The notes beneath the pieces were generated by a model. That model was not told the DNA's origin, did no database searches, and was given only the letters and a program-made list of their open reading frames with translations. This document shows, piece by piece, positions 1 to 7,802 of a stretch of DNA of 21,850 bases; the first letter of the stretch is position 1, and every line of letters begins with the position of its first letter. A program made the translations under genes and the position numbers. Source of the DNA: CBDUQN01 sp965369375 (GTDB lineage Bacteria > Krumholzibacteriota > Krumholzibacteriia > Krumholzibacteriales > Krumholzibacteriaceae); contig CBDUQN010000054.1 of NCBI GenBank assembly GCA_965369375.1, positions 1 to 21,850 of the forward strand, given 5' to 3'.

Positions 1-70
1 TTCGGGCGATCGTCCGGCTGATCTCCGGGTATTCGATCGTCCGGTTGATCTCCTGGCAATCGGCGGTCAC
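1..70 (-). CDS. possible start of a gene downstream of the ArsR regulator (partial, uncertain)
   Basis: The stop codon of the ArsR gene overlaps a GTG (GTGA), and the GTG frame stays open to the window edge, reading MTADCQEINRTIEYPEIS and onward. No convincing ribosome binding site precedes it. A second frame, opening with TTG at about position 60, reads LPGDQPDDRIPGDQPDDRP. In that frame the differences within the conserved 8-codon unit of the two 27-bp repeats are all synonymous, which favours it if the stretch codes at all. Translational coupling to arsR would suit a permease or thiol/metal gene, but nothing here identifies a family. The stretch could equally be non-coding repeat. Confidence 0.2.
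   Translation of the reverse strand, partial: MTADCQEINRTIEYPEISRTIAR
7..53. repeat. two tandem copies of a 27-bp unit
   Basis: CGATCGTCCGGCTGATCTCC at 7-26 recurs at 34-53 with one C-to-T change, a period of 27 bp (nine codons). The array may continue beyond the window edge. Confidence 0.8.
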
Positions 71-387
71 TTCAGCAGCGCCGCCTGCTCTTTCATTGTT
101 GTGGCGATGACCGACTCCACGCAGGTGAAGAAATTGAGGACGCAGGGACAGTTGATCTTGTAATAGACTTTCTGTCCTTCCTTCTCGTGCTTTACAATGC
201 CGGCGTTTTTTAGAACCGACAGGTGCTTCGACACGGTGGAAATATCGGCCTCGACCATCTCGGCCAGCTCCTGGACGCAGTAATCCTGCCGCGATAGCCG
301 ATCGATGATGAACAATCTGCTCGGATGAGCGAGGGCCTTGAGGATCCTGGCGCGCGCCTCGAAGAGAGCCTGAGTCTTTGTATCCAT
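67..387 (-). CDS. ArsR-family transcriptional regulator with Cys metal/redox motif
   Basis: This is a 106-residue winged-helix repressor of the ArsR/SmtB family. The core runs from the A-HPSRL helix (residues 20-25) through the recognition helix DISTVSKHLSVLK (48-60) to the beta-wing HEKEGQKVYYKI (67-78). Cysteines at 37 (DYCVQEL, where ArsR-type metal thiolates often sit) and at 80, 82 and 89 (a CPC-x6-C cluster after the wing) suggest sensing of a thiophilic metal, metalloid or redox signal; the ligand cannot be told. The ATG at 387 is chosen because GAGGAG lies 6 nt upstream (394-399). The longer in-frame start at 447 would lie in the -35 box. The gene has its own promoter and a dyad over the -10, so autorepression is likely. 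It is separated from the efflux operon by the RNA-binding protein gene, so control of that operon is unproven. Confidence 0.9.
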   Translation of the reverse strand: MDTKTQALFEARARILKALAHPSRLFIIDRLSRQDYCVQELAEMVEADISTVSKHLSVLKNAGIVKHEKEGQKVYYKINCPCVLNFFTCVESVIATTMKEQAALLK

Positions 388-410
388 GGCGAACTCCTCA
401 TGTATTTTGT

Positions 411-447
411 TATTTGGCAAATATACCAAATATATGAATATTGTCAA
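411..447 (-). promoter_or_regulatory. arsR promoter with operator dyad over the -10 box
   Basis: Reading the minus strand, TTGACA (442-447) and TATATT (420-425) are separated by 16 bp. A perfect 7-bp inverted repeat, TATTTGG-N8-CCAAATA (411-417 and 426-432), brackets the -10 box exactly. This geometry suits an ArsR-type repressor that blocks RNA polymerase. Both elements are seen directly; binding is inferred. Confidence 0.75.
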
Positions 448-551
448 GCTCGATCAAGCTTTCTCTTCTCGTGTCGGATATTATGAGATGATTGCGGCGC
501 TCAGGGCCCAAATTGAGCTGATTCCGCTGTTGGGGGATAACATTATCAGCG

Positions 552-582
552 AAAAAAAAGGGAAACCGAAAACCGGTTTCCC
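552..582 (-). terminator. Rho-independent terminator after the RRM protein gene
   Basis: A perfect 9-bp stem (560-568 with 574-582, GGGAAACCG/CGGTTTCCC) has a 5-nt loop and is followed, in minus-strand reading, by eight T residues (559-552). It lies 70 nt beyond the stop of the RNA-binding protein gene and insulates arsR from it. Confidence 0.92.
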
Positions 583-651
583 TTGAATTTACATTCGACA
601 AATTACCCTGCCAATAATTGCCGATGATCCTTCTATGCGGAGTTCAGGATC

Positions 652-951
652 CTAGTATCTCCTTCTGCCTCCGCCTCCGCCGCCGCCTCTGCCTTCGCCT
701 CTGCCTTCGCCGCGAGGACGCGCTTCACTAACGTTAAGCGTACGCCCCCCCAAGTCCGTGCCGTTCATTCCTTCGATGGCCGCTCTTGCTTCGTCATCAT
801 TGGACATCTCTACGAATCCGAATCCTTTCGACCGGCCCGTGTCCCTGTCCGTAATGATCGCTACGGAGTCTACCTGCCCATGAGCTCCAAAAGCTGTCCG
901 AATATCGTCTTCAGACGAATCGAAGGACATATTGCCTACATAAATCTTCAT
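652..951 (-). CDS. glycine-rich RRM RNA-binding protein
   Basis: This 99-residue protein has one RNA recognition motif and a short Gly/Arg tail. RNP2 is IYVGNM (residues 3-8) and RNP1 is KGFGFVEM (42-49), with the aromatic residues that stack on RNA present in both. The tail (about 79-99) is RGEGRGEGRG, a run of glycines, then RRRY. Such proteins bind single-stranded RNA; cyanobacterial homologues are cold-inducible and act as RNA chaperones, which is only a suggestion here. AGGAGGT (956-962) sits 4 nt before the ATG as a near-perfect ribosome binding site. The gene is monocistronic: it has its own promoter at 1119-1146 and terminator at 552-582. The leader is about 160 nt, long enough for post-transcriptional control. 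Confidence 0.95.
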   Translation of the reverse strand: MKIYVGNMSFDSSEDDIRTAFGAHGQVDSVAIITDRDTGRSKGFGFVEMSNDDEARAAIEGMNGTDLGGRTLNVSEARPRGEGRGEGRGGGGGGGRRRY

Positions 952-1118
952 TGTGACCTCCTAGTGGTCTCAATTAAAAATTAAAACACCAAACAGTTTT
1001 TTTAGGAAGAATATCAAGTATGCCGCCATTAGAGATGATCAACGAGGCAGGTTTCGTCTCTCGCCCTTATCTGGATAGCTAGAATAATTCGATCCTAAAG
1101 CCTCCTGTCTTGATGCTG

Positions 1119-1146
1119 AATATAACACAATTCGCAATATACACAA
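1119..1146 (-). promoter_or_regulatory. candidate promoter of the RRM protein gene
   Basis: In minus-strand reading, TTGTGT (1141-1146), 16 bp, then TATATT (1119-1124). Transcription would start near 1112, leaving a leader of about 160 nt before the ATG at 951. The site lies just after the RND pump stop codon. The -35 is weak, so the call is moderate. Confidence 0.5.
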
Positions 1147-1179
1147 GTGTTAAATTCGGCTCGGGCTTACCCCACGAAA

Positions 1180-4100
1180 TCAGGCGCTCTCCAGGTACCG
1201 CACGTCACCCTTCCCATATCTATGGAACAGAACGGGGATAACGATCATATTGAGAAACGTGGCGGTGAGCAAACCTCCGAGGATCACAATCGCCATCGGC
1301 GCCTGTATCTCGTTGCCCGGCTTGCCCCAAGCGAGAGCCATCGGCAGCAGGGCGAGACCGGTAGTCAGCGCGGTCATTAATATTGGGCTGAGCCGCTCGA
1401 GCGATCCCTTCAGGACCGCATCGGTTCGCCGAAGCCCCTCGATCTCCATCAGGTGATTGTAGTGTGACACCATCATAATCCCGTTTCTAACCGAGATGCC
1501 GAACAGTGTAATGAACCCGACCATCGATGCGATGTTGAGAACGCCCCCCGAAATGACGACGGCCATGACCCCCCCGATCAGGGCCAGCGGGAGGTTGACG
1601 AGGACGAGCATCGTGTCCCGGATGTTGCCGAACTCCATATAGAGAGCGACGATTATCAGCACGAGGGAGAGCATGCTGAGCAGGCCGATTATCCTCGAAG
1701 CCGATTCGGCGCTTTCGAACTGGCCGCCATACTGGATAAAATACCCTTCGGGCAGGTCGACTTCAGCGGTGACGCCGGCACGGATGTCCTCTACTACGCT
1801 GCTCATGTCGCGGCCCTTCACATTTGCCTGCACGACAATCTTGCGCTGGACATTCTCCCGGCTGATATAGTTCGGCCCGCGGTCGATCCGTATATCGGTG
1901 ACCATATCGAGCGGCACCATCGCCCCCTGCGGTGTGTCGATCAGGCTCTTTTTGATCGATTCGAGATCACCGCGGTATTCTTCGTCGTAACGCACCACCA
2001 GAGCATGACGGTTCTGACCATCGTAAACTTCAGACACCGTTGCGCCGAGAAACGCCACGTCTATTATCTCGTCTATATCCGTCATGGTAAGACCGTACAG
2101 GGCCATTTTCTCTCTGTTCGCACGGATTCTGACCTGCGGAATGTCGACCTGCTGATCGGTCGAGAGATCGGTCACGCCCGTGACTTCTTCCATCACATTC
2201 TGGACCGCGACGGAGATCGAACGGAGCGTCGCGAGGTCCGGCCCGAAGATCTTTACCGCGATATTGGCCCTCGTGCCGGAGAGCATGTGATCGATCCGGT
2301 GGCTGATCGGCTGGCCGATAATGAATATCGTCCCCGGCAGCAGGGTCAGCCGCTCCCGAATATCTTCGAGGATATCTCCTTTTTCCACGCCCTCGTCGAG
2401 GACCACTTCCAGCTCGTGCGCATGCGAGCCGAGAGAATGTTCATCGAGCTCGGTGCGGCCCGTCCTACGGGCGACCGAGAGAATAGCCGGGTTCTCGATC
2501 AGGAGCCGTTCCGCCATCGCCCCGATCCGGTCGGATTCATCGAGGGACGTGCCGGGAATCGTGGCGATGCTGATATTGAGCGTGCCCTCGTTGAACTCCG
2601 GAAGAAAAGATCTTCCCAGGAGCGCGAACAGTATCACGGTCAGAGCTATCAGGACGGCGGCCACCGACATGATCACCCTCCCGTGTCTCGTGCTCCACTC
2701 GAGAACGGGACGGTAAACCCCCTGCAGCCTGCGGACAATGAAGCTCTCCTCCCTTTTCAGCGACTCGCACCGCCGCAGCAGAATGACGCTCAAAGCGGGA
2801 GACACGGTGACCGCGACGAGAAGAGAAGCGAACACCGAAACCACGTAGGCGATTCCGAGCGGTTTGAGCATTCGACCCTCGATCCCGCTGAGGAAGAAGA
2901 GTGGAACGAAAACTACTATGATGATGAACGTCGCGTTCGCGATGGGCGCCCTGATCTCGGCCGAAGCTTTAAAAACGACATCGAAGAAGGGCTTCCTCAC
3001 ATCCGGATCGAAGCAAACATTCTGCCGCACTCTTCGAAGGACGTTTTCGACATAGATAATGGCGTCGTCGACCAGGATGCCTATCGCGATCGCCATACCA
3101 CCGAGGGTCATCGTGTTGATTGACAATCCCAATCCCTTCATTATCAGGACGGCTACCACGAGGGATAGCGGTATCGCGATGGCCGAGATTATCGTCGAAC
3201 GAATGTTTGCGAGGAAAACAAGGAGGATGATTACTACCAGTATAGCTCCGTCCCGCAGGGCGTGCATGACGTTGTTAACCGCGCGCCGGATAAAATCGGA
3301 TTGCCTGAATATCTCCCGATGCAGCAGCACATCCTCCGGCAGGGCCCTGTCTAACTCGTCGAGCGCGGAATCGAGCCGGCTTGTCAGCTCGAGGGTATTC
3401 GCGTCGGGCTGCTTGCTGATGACCAGCAAGACACCTCGCTCCGCATTGATCGCCGCCTCGCCGAGTTTTGTCGCCGCGCCCGTCGTAATCCGCGCGACGT
3501 CGCGCAGGAGGATGGGCACGTTGCTCCGCGTGGTCACGACCGTTTGCTCCAGCTCCTCTATGTCTCGGATACGGCCCAGACCCCTGATCAGGTATTCCTG
3601 TCCCGAGTGAACGAAAAATCCACCGCTGGCGTTGAGGTTTGAACCGGCTGCGGCGTCGAGGACCTCGCCGAGGCCGACCTCGTATTTTCTGAGCAGATTG
3701 GGATCGACCAGCACCTGGTACTGTTTCACTTCCCCGCCGTATACCTTGACGCTTGCCACACCGGGCACGGCGAGGAGTCTCTTGCGGATCGTGAAATCGG
3801 CCAATGTGCGAAGGTCCATGAGCGTGGTCTTCGAAGAAGTGAGACCTACCGCCATAATCTCACCCATAATAGAGGTGACCGGTGCGAGCATCGGCTGCCC
3901 GACTTCCTCGGGCAATGAAGCCCGCACCCCCTGGAGCTTTTCGTTAACGATCTGCCTCGCCCTGTATATATCGGCTCCCCATTCGAATTCCACGTGAACG
4001 GTGGAAAATCCCTGTATCGAGGTCGACCGAACGCGCCTCACGCCGGAGGCTCCGTTGACGGCGGTTTCGATCGGAAATGTGACGAGCATCTCGACCTCTT

Positions 4101-4275
4101 CGGGGGCCATGCCGTGCGCCTCCGTCATCACGGTAACGGTAGGCGCCGTGAGATCGGGAAAAACATCTATCGGCATTTTGAGCGCCACCATAATTCCGGC
4201 GGCGAGCAAAACGGCGGCGGCGAGCAAAACGGCGAACCGGTTGGTCAGGCTCTGTTTCATCATGTAGTCGAGCAT
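1180..4275 (-). CDS. heavy-metal efflux RND pump, CusA/CzcA family
   Basis: This is the inner-membrane proton-driven pump of a tripartite metal exporter, 1031 residues, close to the family length of about 1040. An N-terminal membrane helix (about 13-33) leads to MPIDVFPDLTAPTVTV, typical of the family. The central helix 4 carries GGMAIAIGILVDDAI with D403/D404, the proton-relay acidic pair. HRIDHMLSGTRANIAV (from residue 659) is the metal-RND signature; His663 falls where E. coli CusA has a substrate methionine, if my alignment is right. Twelve membrane helices are expected. Metal specificity cannot be fixed. The ATG at 4275 follows AGAGGGA; an alternative ATG at 4302 overlaps the adaptor stop (TAATG) and would add nine residues but lacks a ribosome binding site. 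It is the last gene of the efflux operon, and I see no strong terminator after it. Confidence 0.95.
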   Translation of the reverse strand: MLDYMMKQSLTNRFAVLLAAAVLLAAGIMVALKMPIDVFPDLTAPTVTVMTEAHGMAPEEVEMLVTFPIETAVNGASGVRRVRSTSIQGFSTVHVEFEWGADIYRARQIVNEKLQGVRASLPEEVGQPMLAPVTSIMGEIMAVGLTSSKTTLMDLRTLADFTIRKRLLAVPGVASVKVYGGEVKQYQVLVDPNLLRKYEVGLGEVLDAAAGSNLNASGGFFVHSGQEYLIRGLGRIRDIEELEQTVVTTRSNVPILLRDVARITTGAATKLGEAAINAERGVLLVISKQPDANTLELTSRLDSALDELDRALPEDVLLHREIFRQSDFIRRAVNNVMHALRDGAILVVIILLVFLANIRSTIISAIAIPLSLVVAVLIMKGLGLSINTMTLGGMAIAIGILVDDAIIYVENVLRRVRQNVCFDPDVRKPFFDVVFKASAEIRAPIANATFIIIVVFVPLFFLSGIEGRMLKPLGIAYVVSVFASLLVAVTVSPALSVILLRRCESLKREESFIVRRLQGVYRPVLEWSTRHGRVIMSVAAVLIALTVILFALLGRSFLPEFNEGTLNISIATIPGTSLDESDRIGAMAERLLIENPAILSVARRTGRTELDEHSLGSHAHELEVVLDEGVEKGDILEDIRERLTLLPGTIFIIGQPISHRIDHMLSGTRANIAVKIFGPDLATLRSISVAVQNVMEEVTGVTDLSTDQQVDIPQVRIRANREKMALYGLTMTDIDEIIDVAFLGATVSEVYDGQNRHALVVRYDEEYRGDLESIKKSLIDTPQGAMVPLDMVTDIRIDRGPNYISRENVQRKIVVQANVKGRDMSSVVEDIRAGVTAEVDLPEGYFIQYGGQFESAESASRIIGLLSMLSLVLIIVALYMEFGNIRDTMLVLVNLPLALIGGVMAVVISGGVLNIASMVGFITLFGISVRNGIMMVSHYNHLMEIEGLRRTDAVLKGSLERLSPILMTALTTGLALLPMALAWGKPGNEIQAPMAIVILGGLLTATFLNMIVIPVLFHRYGKGDVRYLESA

Positions 4276-4301
4276 TGAATCCCTCTTTCCCTCAGATTCC
4301 A

Positions 4302-5972
4302 TTAGTGTGCGTGCGGTTGCCCGATCTCCCTCGTCGTGGAAGCGAGCTTCACCCTGTAAGCTCCAACCGTCACTATCCGCTCCCCCTCGGCGAGCCCCTC
4401 GAGGACGGCAATGAAACCTCGCGAGCGGGCTCCCGTCTTTACGGCTCTCTTTTCGAACGATTCTCCGCCGGTCTGCACGAACACGTATTCCGCGTAATCC
4501 TCGTCGATGATACTTTTGTCCGGTACCGCAACGCACTCGGTTTCCTGGGAAGTGTATATCTCCAACCGAACAATCTGCCCGATCTTGAGCAATTCATCTG
4601 GATTGTCTATCTCGAAGATGATCGGTATCGTTCTGCTCGAACGGTCGAACAAATCGCCCTTGCTCAGAACCTTCAGATCTTCCTGCTCGATCAGCATCGA
4701 AGTCTCGAGACCCGGGATGTTGATCGCTGCGCCTTCCGGTGTTCCCATTCTGTAATAATCGCGCTCGAAGAGATTGGCCCGCAGCCACACGATGGATGGA
4801 TCGACGATGGTCATCAGTTTCTGTCCCGCCGATACAGTCTGTCCCGGCAGGATGTCAACGGCGGATACGATCCCGCCGACGGGGGCCTTGAGTTCGAGAT
4901 GGACCTCGCCTGTCTGTTCGACCTCCACCGGTTCCGCTGAGGATCCCTCGATTATCATCTCGTAACTCGATTTTTCCACGAGGTAGTCCCTTCGTATCCG
5001 CTCGTAATCACGTTTCGCGATCGCATCCCGCTGAAACAGTCTTTCGGCGCGCTCGAATTCCTGCTTCGCTCTTGCGTAATCAAGATGCCTCTCCGTCCAT
5101 GAGCCTGCGCCCACGAGAGGCGGGCAAATAGTCACGAGCCGGTCACCGGGCTCGACCCGTGTGCCCGGCGCCACCATGTCCTGATTGTGCAGAACGGTGA
5201 TTAAACCCTCCACCGGTGTGACAATCTCGGCATAGCCACGCTGCCTGGGCAGGACTTCGGCAACGGCTGGGATCGATGAACGCATCCGGACCAGGCGGAC
5301 CGGCTCGACGCCGAACTCGGTATTCCACTGCTGCTCCTTCAGGAATGTGATTTCGACGCCTGTGCCTTTGTGATTCGATTCATCGTGATCCGAATCGCCG
5401 GTCTCGCCGTTGTGATCCGGCTCTCCGTGCTCGTCCTCATGATCCGGTTCCCCAATCTCACCTTCATGGCCGGCATGGTCGTGCCCAAGATCCGGATCCT
5501 CTCCTGCATGGTCCCATGCGCGCTCCATATCCTCCTCGCTCGCCCACGCCCTTGCGTGACCGGCATCGAAGACCTCGGAACCTCCACCGCCCACATCGCA
5601 GTGAACGTAGAGATGGTACTCCCCGGCTTCCAGAACGGGCACTTCGACCTTCCAGATGCCCTTTCTCAGCGGCGCCTTCGATTCGGCTACCACATCTGAT
5701 CCTCCGTGACTCTCGATTCTGACCGTGACGCCGCCCCGCTCGACCGGACTGAAGTGCCTGAGTCTGGTCAGATGAATGATAAAGTCCGTTTTCCGGCCGG
5801 CGATCGGCGGTTCATACTCCATGAACAACTCCAATGAATCGCTCCAGAGGGTGACGGATACCGTATGATCTTCAAGGCCGTGACCTTCCTCGGATACGCC
5901 GTCGTTTTCCGCCGTGCAAGAAAAGAACAGCAGGGCGATGAACAAAATGCAAATACTCACAGATGGTTTCAT
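4302..5972 (-). CDS. RND periplasmic adaptor (membrane fusion protein) with His-rich linker, CzcB/CusB-like
   Basis: This 556-residue adaptor joins the pump to the outer-membrane channel. A hydrophobic leader ending LLFFSC (Cys19) looks like a lipoprotein signal, although Phe at -3 is unusual. Residues 38-125 (from TLWSDSLELFMEYEPP) form the beta-domain seen at the N-terminus of many metal-RND adaptors. Residues 154-203 are an acidic linker with at least nine histidines in repeated GEPDH/GHDHAGH units, a probable Zn/Co/Ni/Cu binding segment. The lipoyl/barrel-sandwich halves surround a coiled-coil hairpin (about 285-330), and the protein ends PHAH. GGGAGG lies 10 nt before the ATG, and the start overlaps the channel stop (ATGA), indicating coupling. 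The linker implies metal loading or sensing in the periplasm, which is inference. Confidence 0.95.
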   Translation of the reverse strand: MKPSVSICILFIALLFFSCTAENDGVSEEGHGLEDHTVSVTLWSDSLELFMEYEPPIAGRKTDFIIHLTRLRHFSPVERGGVTVRIESHGGSDVVAESKAPLRKGIWKVEVPVLEAGEYHLYVHCDVGGGGSEVFDAGHARAWASEEDMERAWDHAGEDPDLGHDHAGHEGEIGEPDHEDEHGEPDHNGETGDSDHDESNHKGTGVEITFLKEQQWNTEFGVEPVRLVRMRSSIPAVAEVLPRQRGYAEIVTPVEGLITVLHNQDMVAPGTRVEPGDRLVTICPPLVGAGSWTERHLDYARAKQEFERAERLFQRDAIAKRDYERIRRDYLVEKSSYEMIIEGSSAEPVEVEQTGEVHLELKAPVGGIVSAVDILPGQTVSAGQKLMTIVDPSIVWLRANLFERDYYRMGTPEGAAINIPGLETSMLIEQEDLKVLSKGDLFDRSSRTIPIIFEIDNPDELLKIGQIVRLEIYTSQETECVAVPDKSIIDEDYAEYVFVQTGGESFEKRAVKTGARSRGFIAVLEGLAEGERIVTVGAYRVKLASTTREIGQPHAH

Positions 5973-7231
5973 TGATCGGTATCCTCCCTTTCCTGAACGG
6001 CGGGATTCACGAGTTCCCGCTCCGTAAGAGCCTCGAGCTCGAAGATGGCCGCATAATATTCCCCGAGAAGACCGAAATAGTTTTCGAGCCCCTCGGTGTA
6101 AATCTCGATACCCTCGAGAAGTTCGGCGAGGGTCATCCAGCCTTCGCTGTACGACATGACGAGATCCTCGATATGCTCGTCGATATTCTCAATACGTTCG
6201 ATATATCTTTCCAAAAGCTCCGCCTTCTCTCCTGCGCTTTTTGTGAGCAGGGTCAGGCGGCGTTTCAATGCGGATTGATAGAGATCGAGCCGTCGTTGAG
6301 CCCTGGCATGCTCGGCCCTCGCCCTGTCGATGCCACCGCTATTTCGGTTTAGAAGCGGCAGCGGCATCGAGAGGCCGACGACGAATCCATCGAATTCGTC
6401 ATCGACATTCTTGTAGCCTCCGGCGATAGCTATGGAGGGAAGTATGCCGCCCTTCTCCATCTGTATGTCTTTTTCGAGAGCTTCCGCCTCGAGCCGTCTT
6501 CCGGCCAGGTCGGCGGTAGCGTTCATCCCCGTTGCGCTCCCCGGTTGCGCATCGAGGTGTTCGCGCGAGAACCGGATCTCTGTTTCAAGCCTGACGGTCG
6601 TTTCCTCGGGAATGCCCATTGCCGTTTTCCATTCGGACATGCGAGTTCTGTACTCATCGCGGTTCTCCTGAATTCGACTGCGAATGCCGAGCAGGAACAT
6701 CTCGATCAGATCCTGCTCCACCCCGGAGATGACACCCTCCCGTTTTCTTGCGTCCGCGATCCTCGAGGCGCGCTCCATCAAAAGCTCGAACTTTTCGAGG
6801 TACTCCGCCTCCGTCTTGTAAATCCTCAACGAGGAGTACCCGTGTCGAAGCGTCGCAAGCAGGCGCCGGGTGTCAGCGGTTTTTCTGTAACGTGCCGCTT
6901 CGAGCCTGAGATTCCAACCGCCCCGTTCTCTCGAGGATACCCAGGGTAACGTAAATTCTTTTTCGAGCAGAAAGGTGTTCTCGCGCAGCGTCAGGGATTC
7001 GTTTCCGACCCGCTCCAGTTCCCATACAAACTCGGGATTCGACCATCGCAGCGAGGCATCTCTATCCGCTTTTACGAAATCCAGATCTCTCTCCAGAATG
7101 TACGAATGTGGACTGTTCGCCAGAGCATATTCGCCTATCTCATCGAACCGGAGGGTGATATCGGCGGCATCCGCTGAGCCGTGCGGCAGAGCGGTCAGAA
7201 GCAGAATGCATATTGCTATTTTTAGAGCCAT
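5969..7231 (-). CDS. outer-membrane efflux channel, TolC/CzcC-like
   Basis: This 420-residue protein has a cleavable signal peptide (MALKIAICILLLTALPHG, cut probably after ADA) followed by the helical, Glu/Arg-rich pattern of the outer membrane factor family with two internal halves. The second half starts near ADLAGRRLEAEALEKD and contains the strand GLSMPLPLLNRNSGG, a family hallmark. It would form the trimeric exit duct for the RND pump. The ATG at 7231 follows GGAGG with a tight 3-nt spacing; GTG 7249 and ATG 7246 are in-frame alternatives without a ribosome binding site but would add a basic N-terminus. Its stop overlaps the adaptor start (ATGA). The order channel-adaptor-pump matches czcCBA and cusCBA operons. 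Confidence 0.92.
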   Translation of the reverse strand: MALKIAICILLLTALPHGSADAADITLRFDEIGEYALANSPHSYILERDLDFVKADRDASLRWSNPEFVWELERVGNESLTLRENTFLLEKEFTLPWVSSRERGGWNLRLEAARYRKTADTRRLLATLRHGYSSLRIYKTEAEYLEKFELLMERASRIADARKREGVISGVEQDLIEMFLLGIRSRIQENRDEYRTRMSEWKTAMGIPEETTVRLETEIRFSREHLDAQPGSATGMNATADLAGRRLEAEALEKDIQMEKGGILPSIAIAGGYKNVDDEFDGFVVGLSMPLPLLNRNSGGIDRARAEHARAQRRLDLYQSALKRRLTLLTKSAGEKAELLERYIERIENIDEHIEDLVMSYSEGWMTLAELLEGIEIYTEGLENYFGLLGEYYAAIFELEALTERELVNPAVQEREDTDQ

Positions 7232-7347
7232 GTTCCTCCATCTCATCACTTTGGATACACCGATTGATATCGTTCACCGACCGTGTGAATACTCTCACTT
7301 GGCCATTTGTGCTTGATGATTTGTGAATAAGAATCTTGAAGAGTCGG

Positions 7348-7779
7348 CTAGATTACCGTGGGACTTCTCCCGATGAATGTAAATCCGTACCGGTCGATCA
7401 GGGAGACGGTGCAGTGGGTGAAGGGGTATTCCATCACCCTCGATGTGGCTATGATGGCGGGCACTGCTGTAATATCGACGGCGATCTCCGGCCACCAGAA
7501 CATGAGCTTCTTGGGAACGATGGGGTGGGGTATGTTGGAGTGCTCATGCAGATGGGTGTGCGATTGCCCTTCAATATCGAGCTCCATCTGGCGATACTCG
7601 CTCTCATGATTGCTCCGGTGCCCGATTGGAATGTGATCGTGTTCGAAATGATGCTGCTCGCTGCTGTGACAGTGGGAAAGGCAGACGGTCTGGCACGTCA
7701 TGAACGCCAGAACCGTCAATATTGCGAGACATTTCAACGGCGAGTGTGGTGACAACCTCGAAAACGACATTTGTGGCAT
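7348..7779 (-). CDS. His-rich exported small protein leading the metal-efflux operon (no family recognised)
   Basis: This 143-residue protein has a hydrophobic export signal (about 15-33, with Cys17, 29 and 33). A mature part follows with 13 histidines between residues 36 and 85, in clusters such as HCHSSEQHHFEHDH and SHTHLHEH. The C-terminal part (90-143) has no His cluster and contains PKKLMFWWPEIAVDI. I do not recognise a family. By position, first in the operon 98-117 nt before the channel gene, and by composition, it is probably a periplasmic metal-binding protein that buffers, senses or hands metal to the pump, in the spirit of CzcE/CzcI or CusF but not homologous to them as far as I can see. 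GAGG lies about 10 nt before the ATG at 7779. A second ATG at 7770 is possible. Confidence 0.82.
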   Translation of the reverse strand: MPQMSFSRLSPHSPLKCLAILTVLAFMTCQTVCLSHCHSSEQHHFEHDHIPIGHRSNHESEYRQMELDIEGQSHTHLHEHSNIPHPIVPKKLMFWWPEIAVDITAVPAIIATSRVMEYPFTHCTVSLIDRYGFTFIGRSPTVI

Positions 7780-7802
7780 ACGTTGGAAACCTCAACTATT
7801 CC

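Noticed and set aside
2005..3123. 372-codon plus-strand open frame opposite the RND pump gene
   Set aside because: It is antisense to a clear pump gene, is rich in Arg/Asp/His as expected from reading GC-rich codons backwards, and matches no family.
4276..4536. N-terminal extension of the RND pump to 4536
   Set aside because: It would overlap the adaptor coding region for over 230 bases and precede the normal N-terminal helix with Arg-rich sequence. The ATG at 4275 has a ribosome site.
7336..7752. 138-codon plus-strand frame opposite the His-rich protein
   Set aside because: The minus-strand frame has a promoter, an export signal and operon context. The plus frame has none of these.
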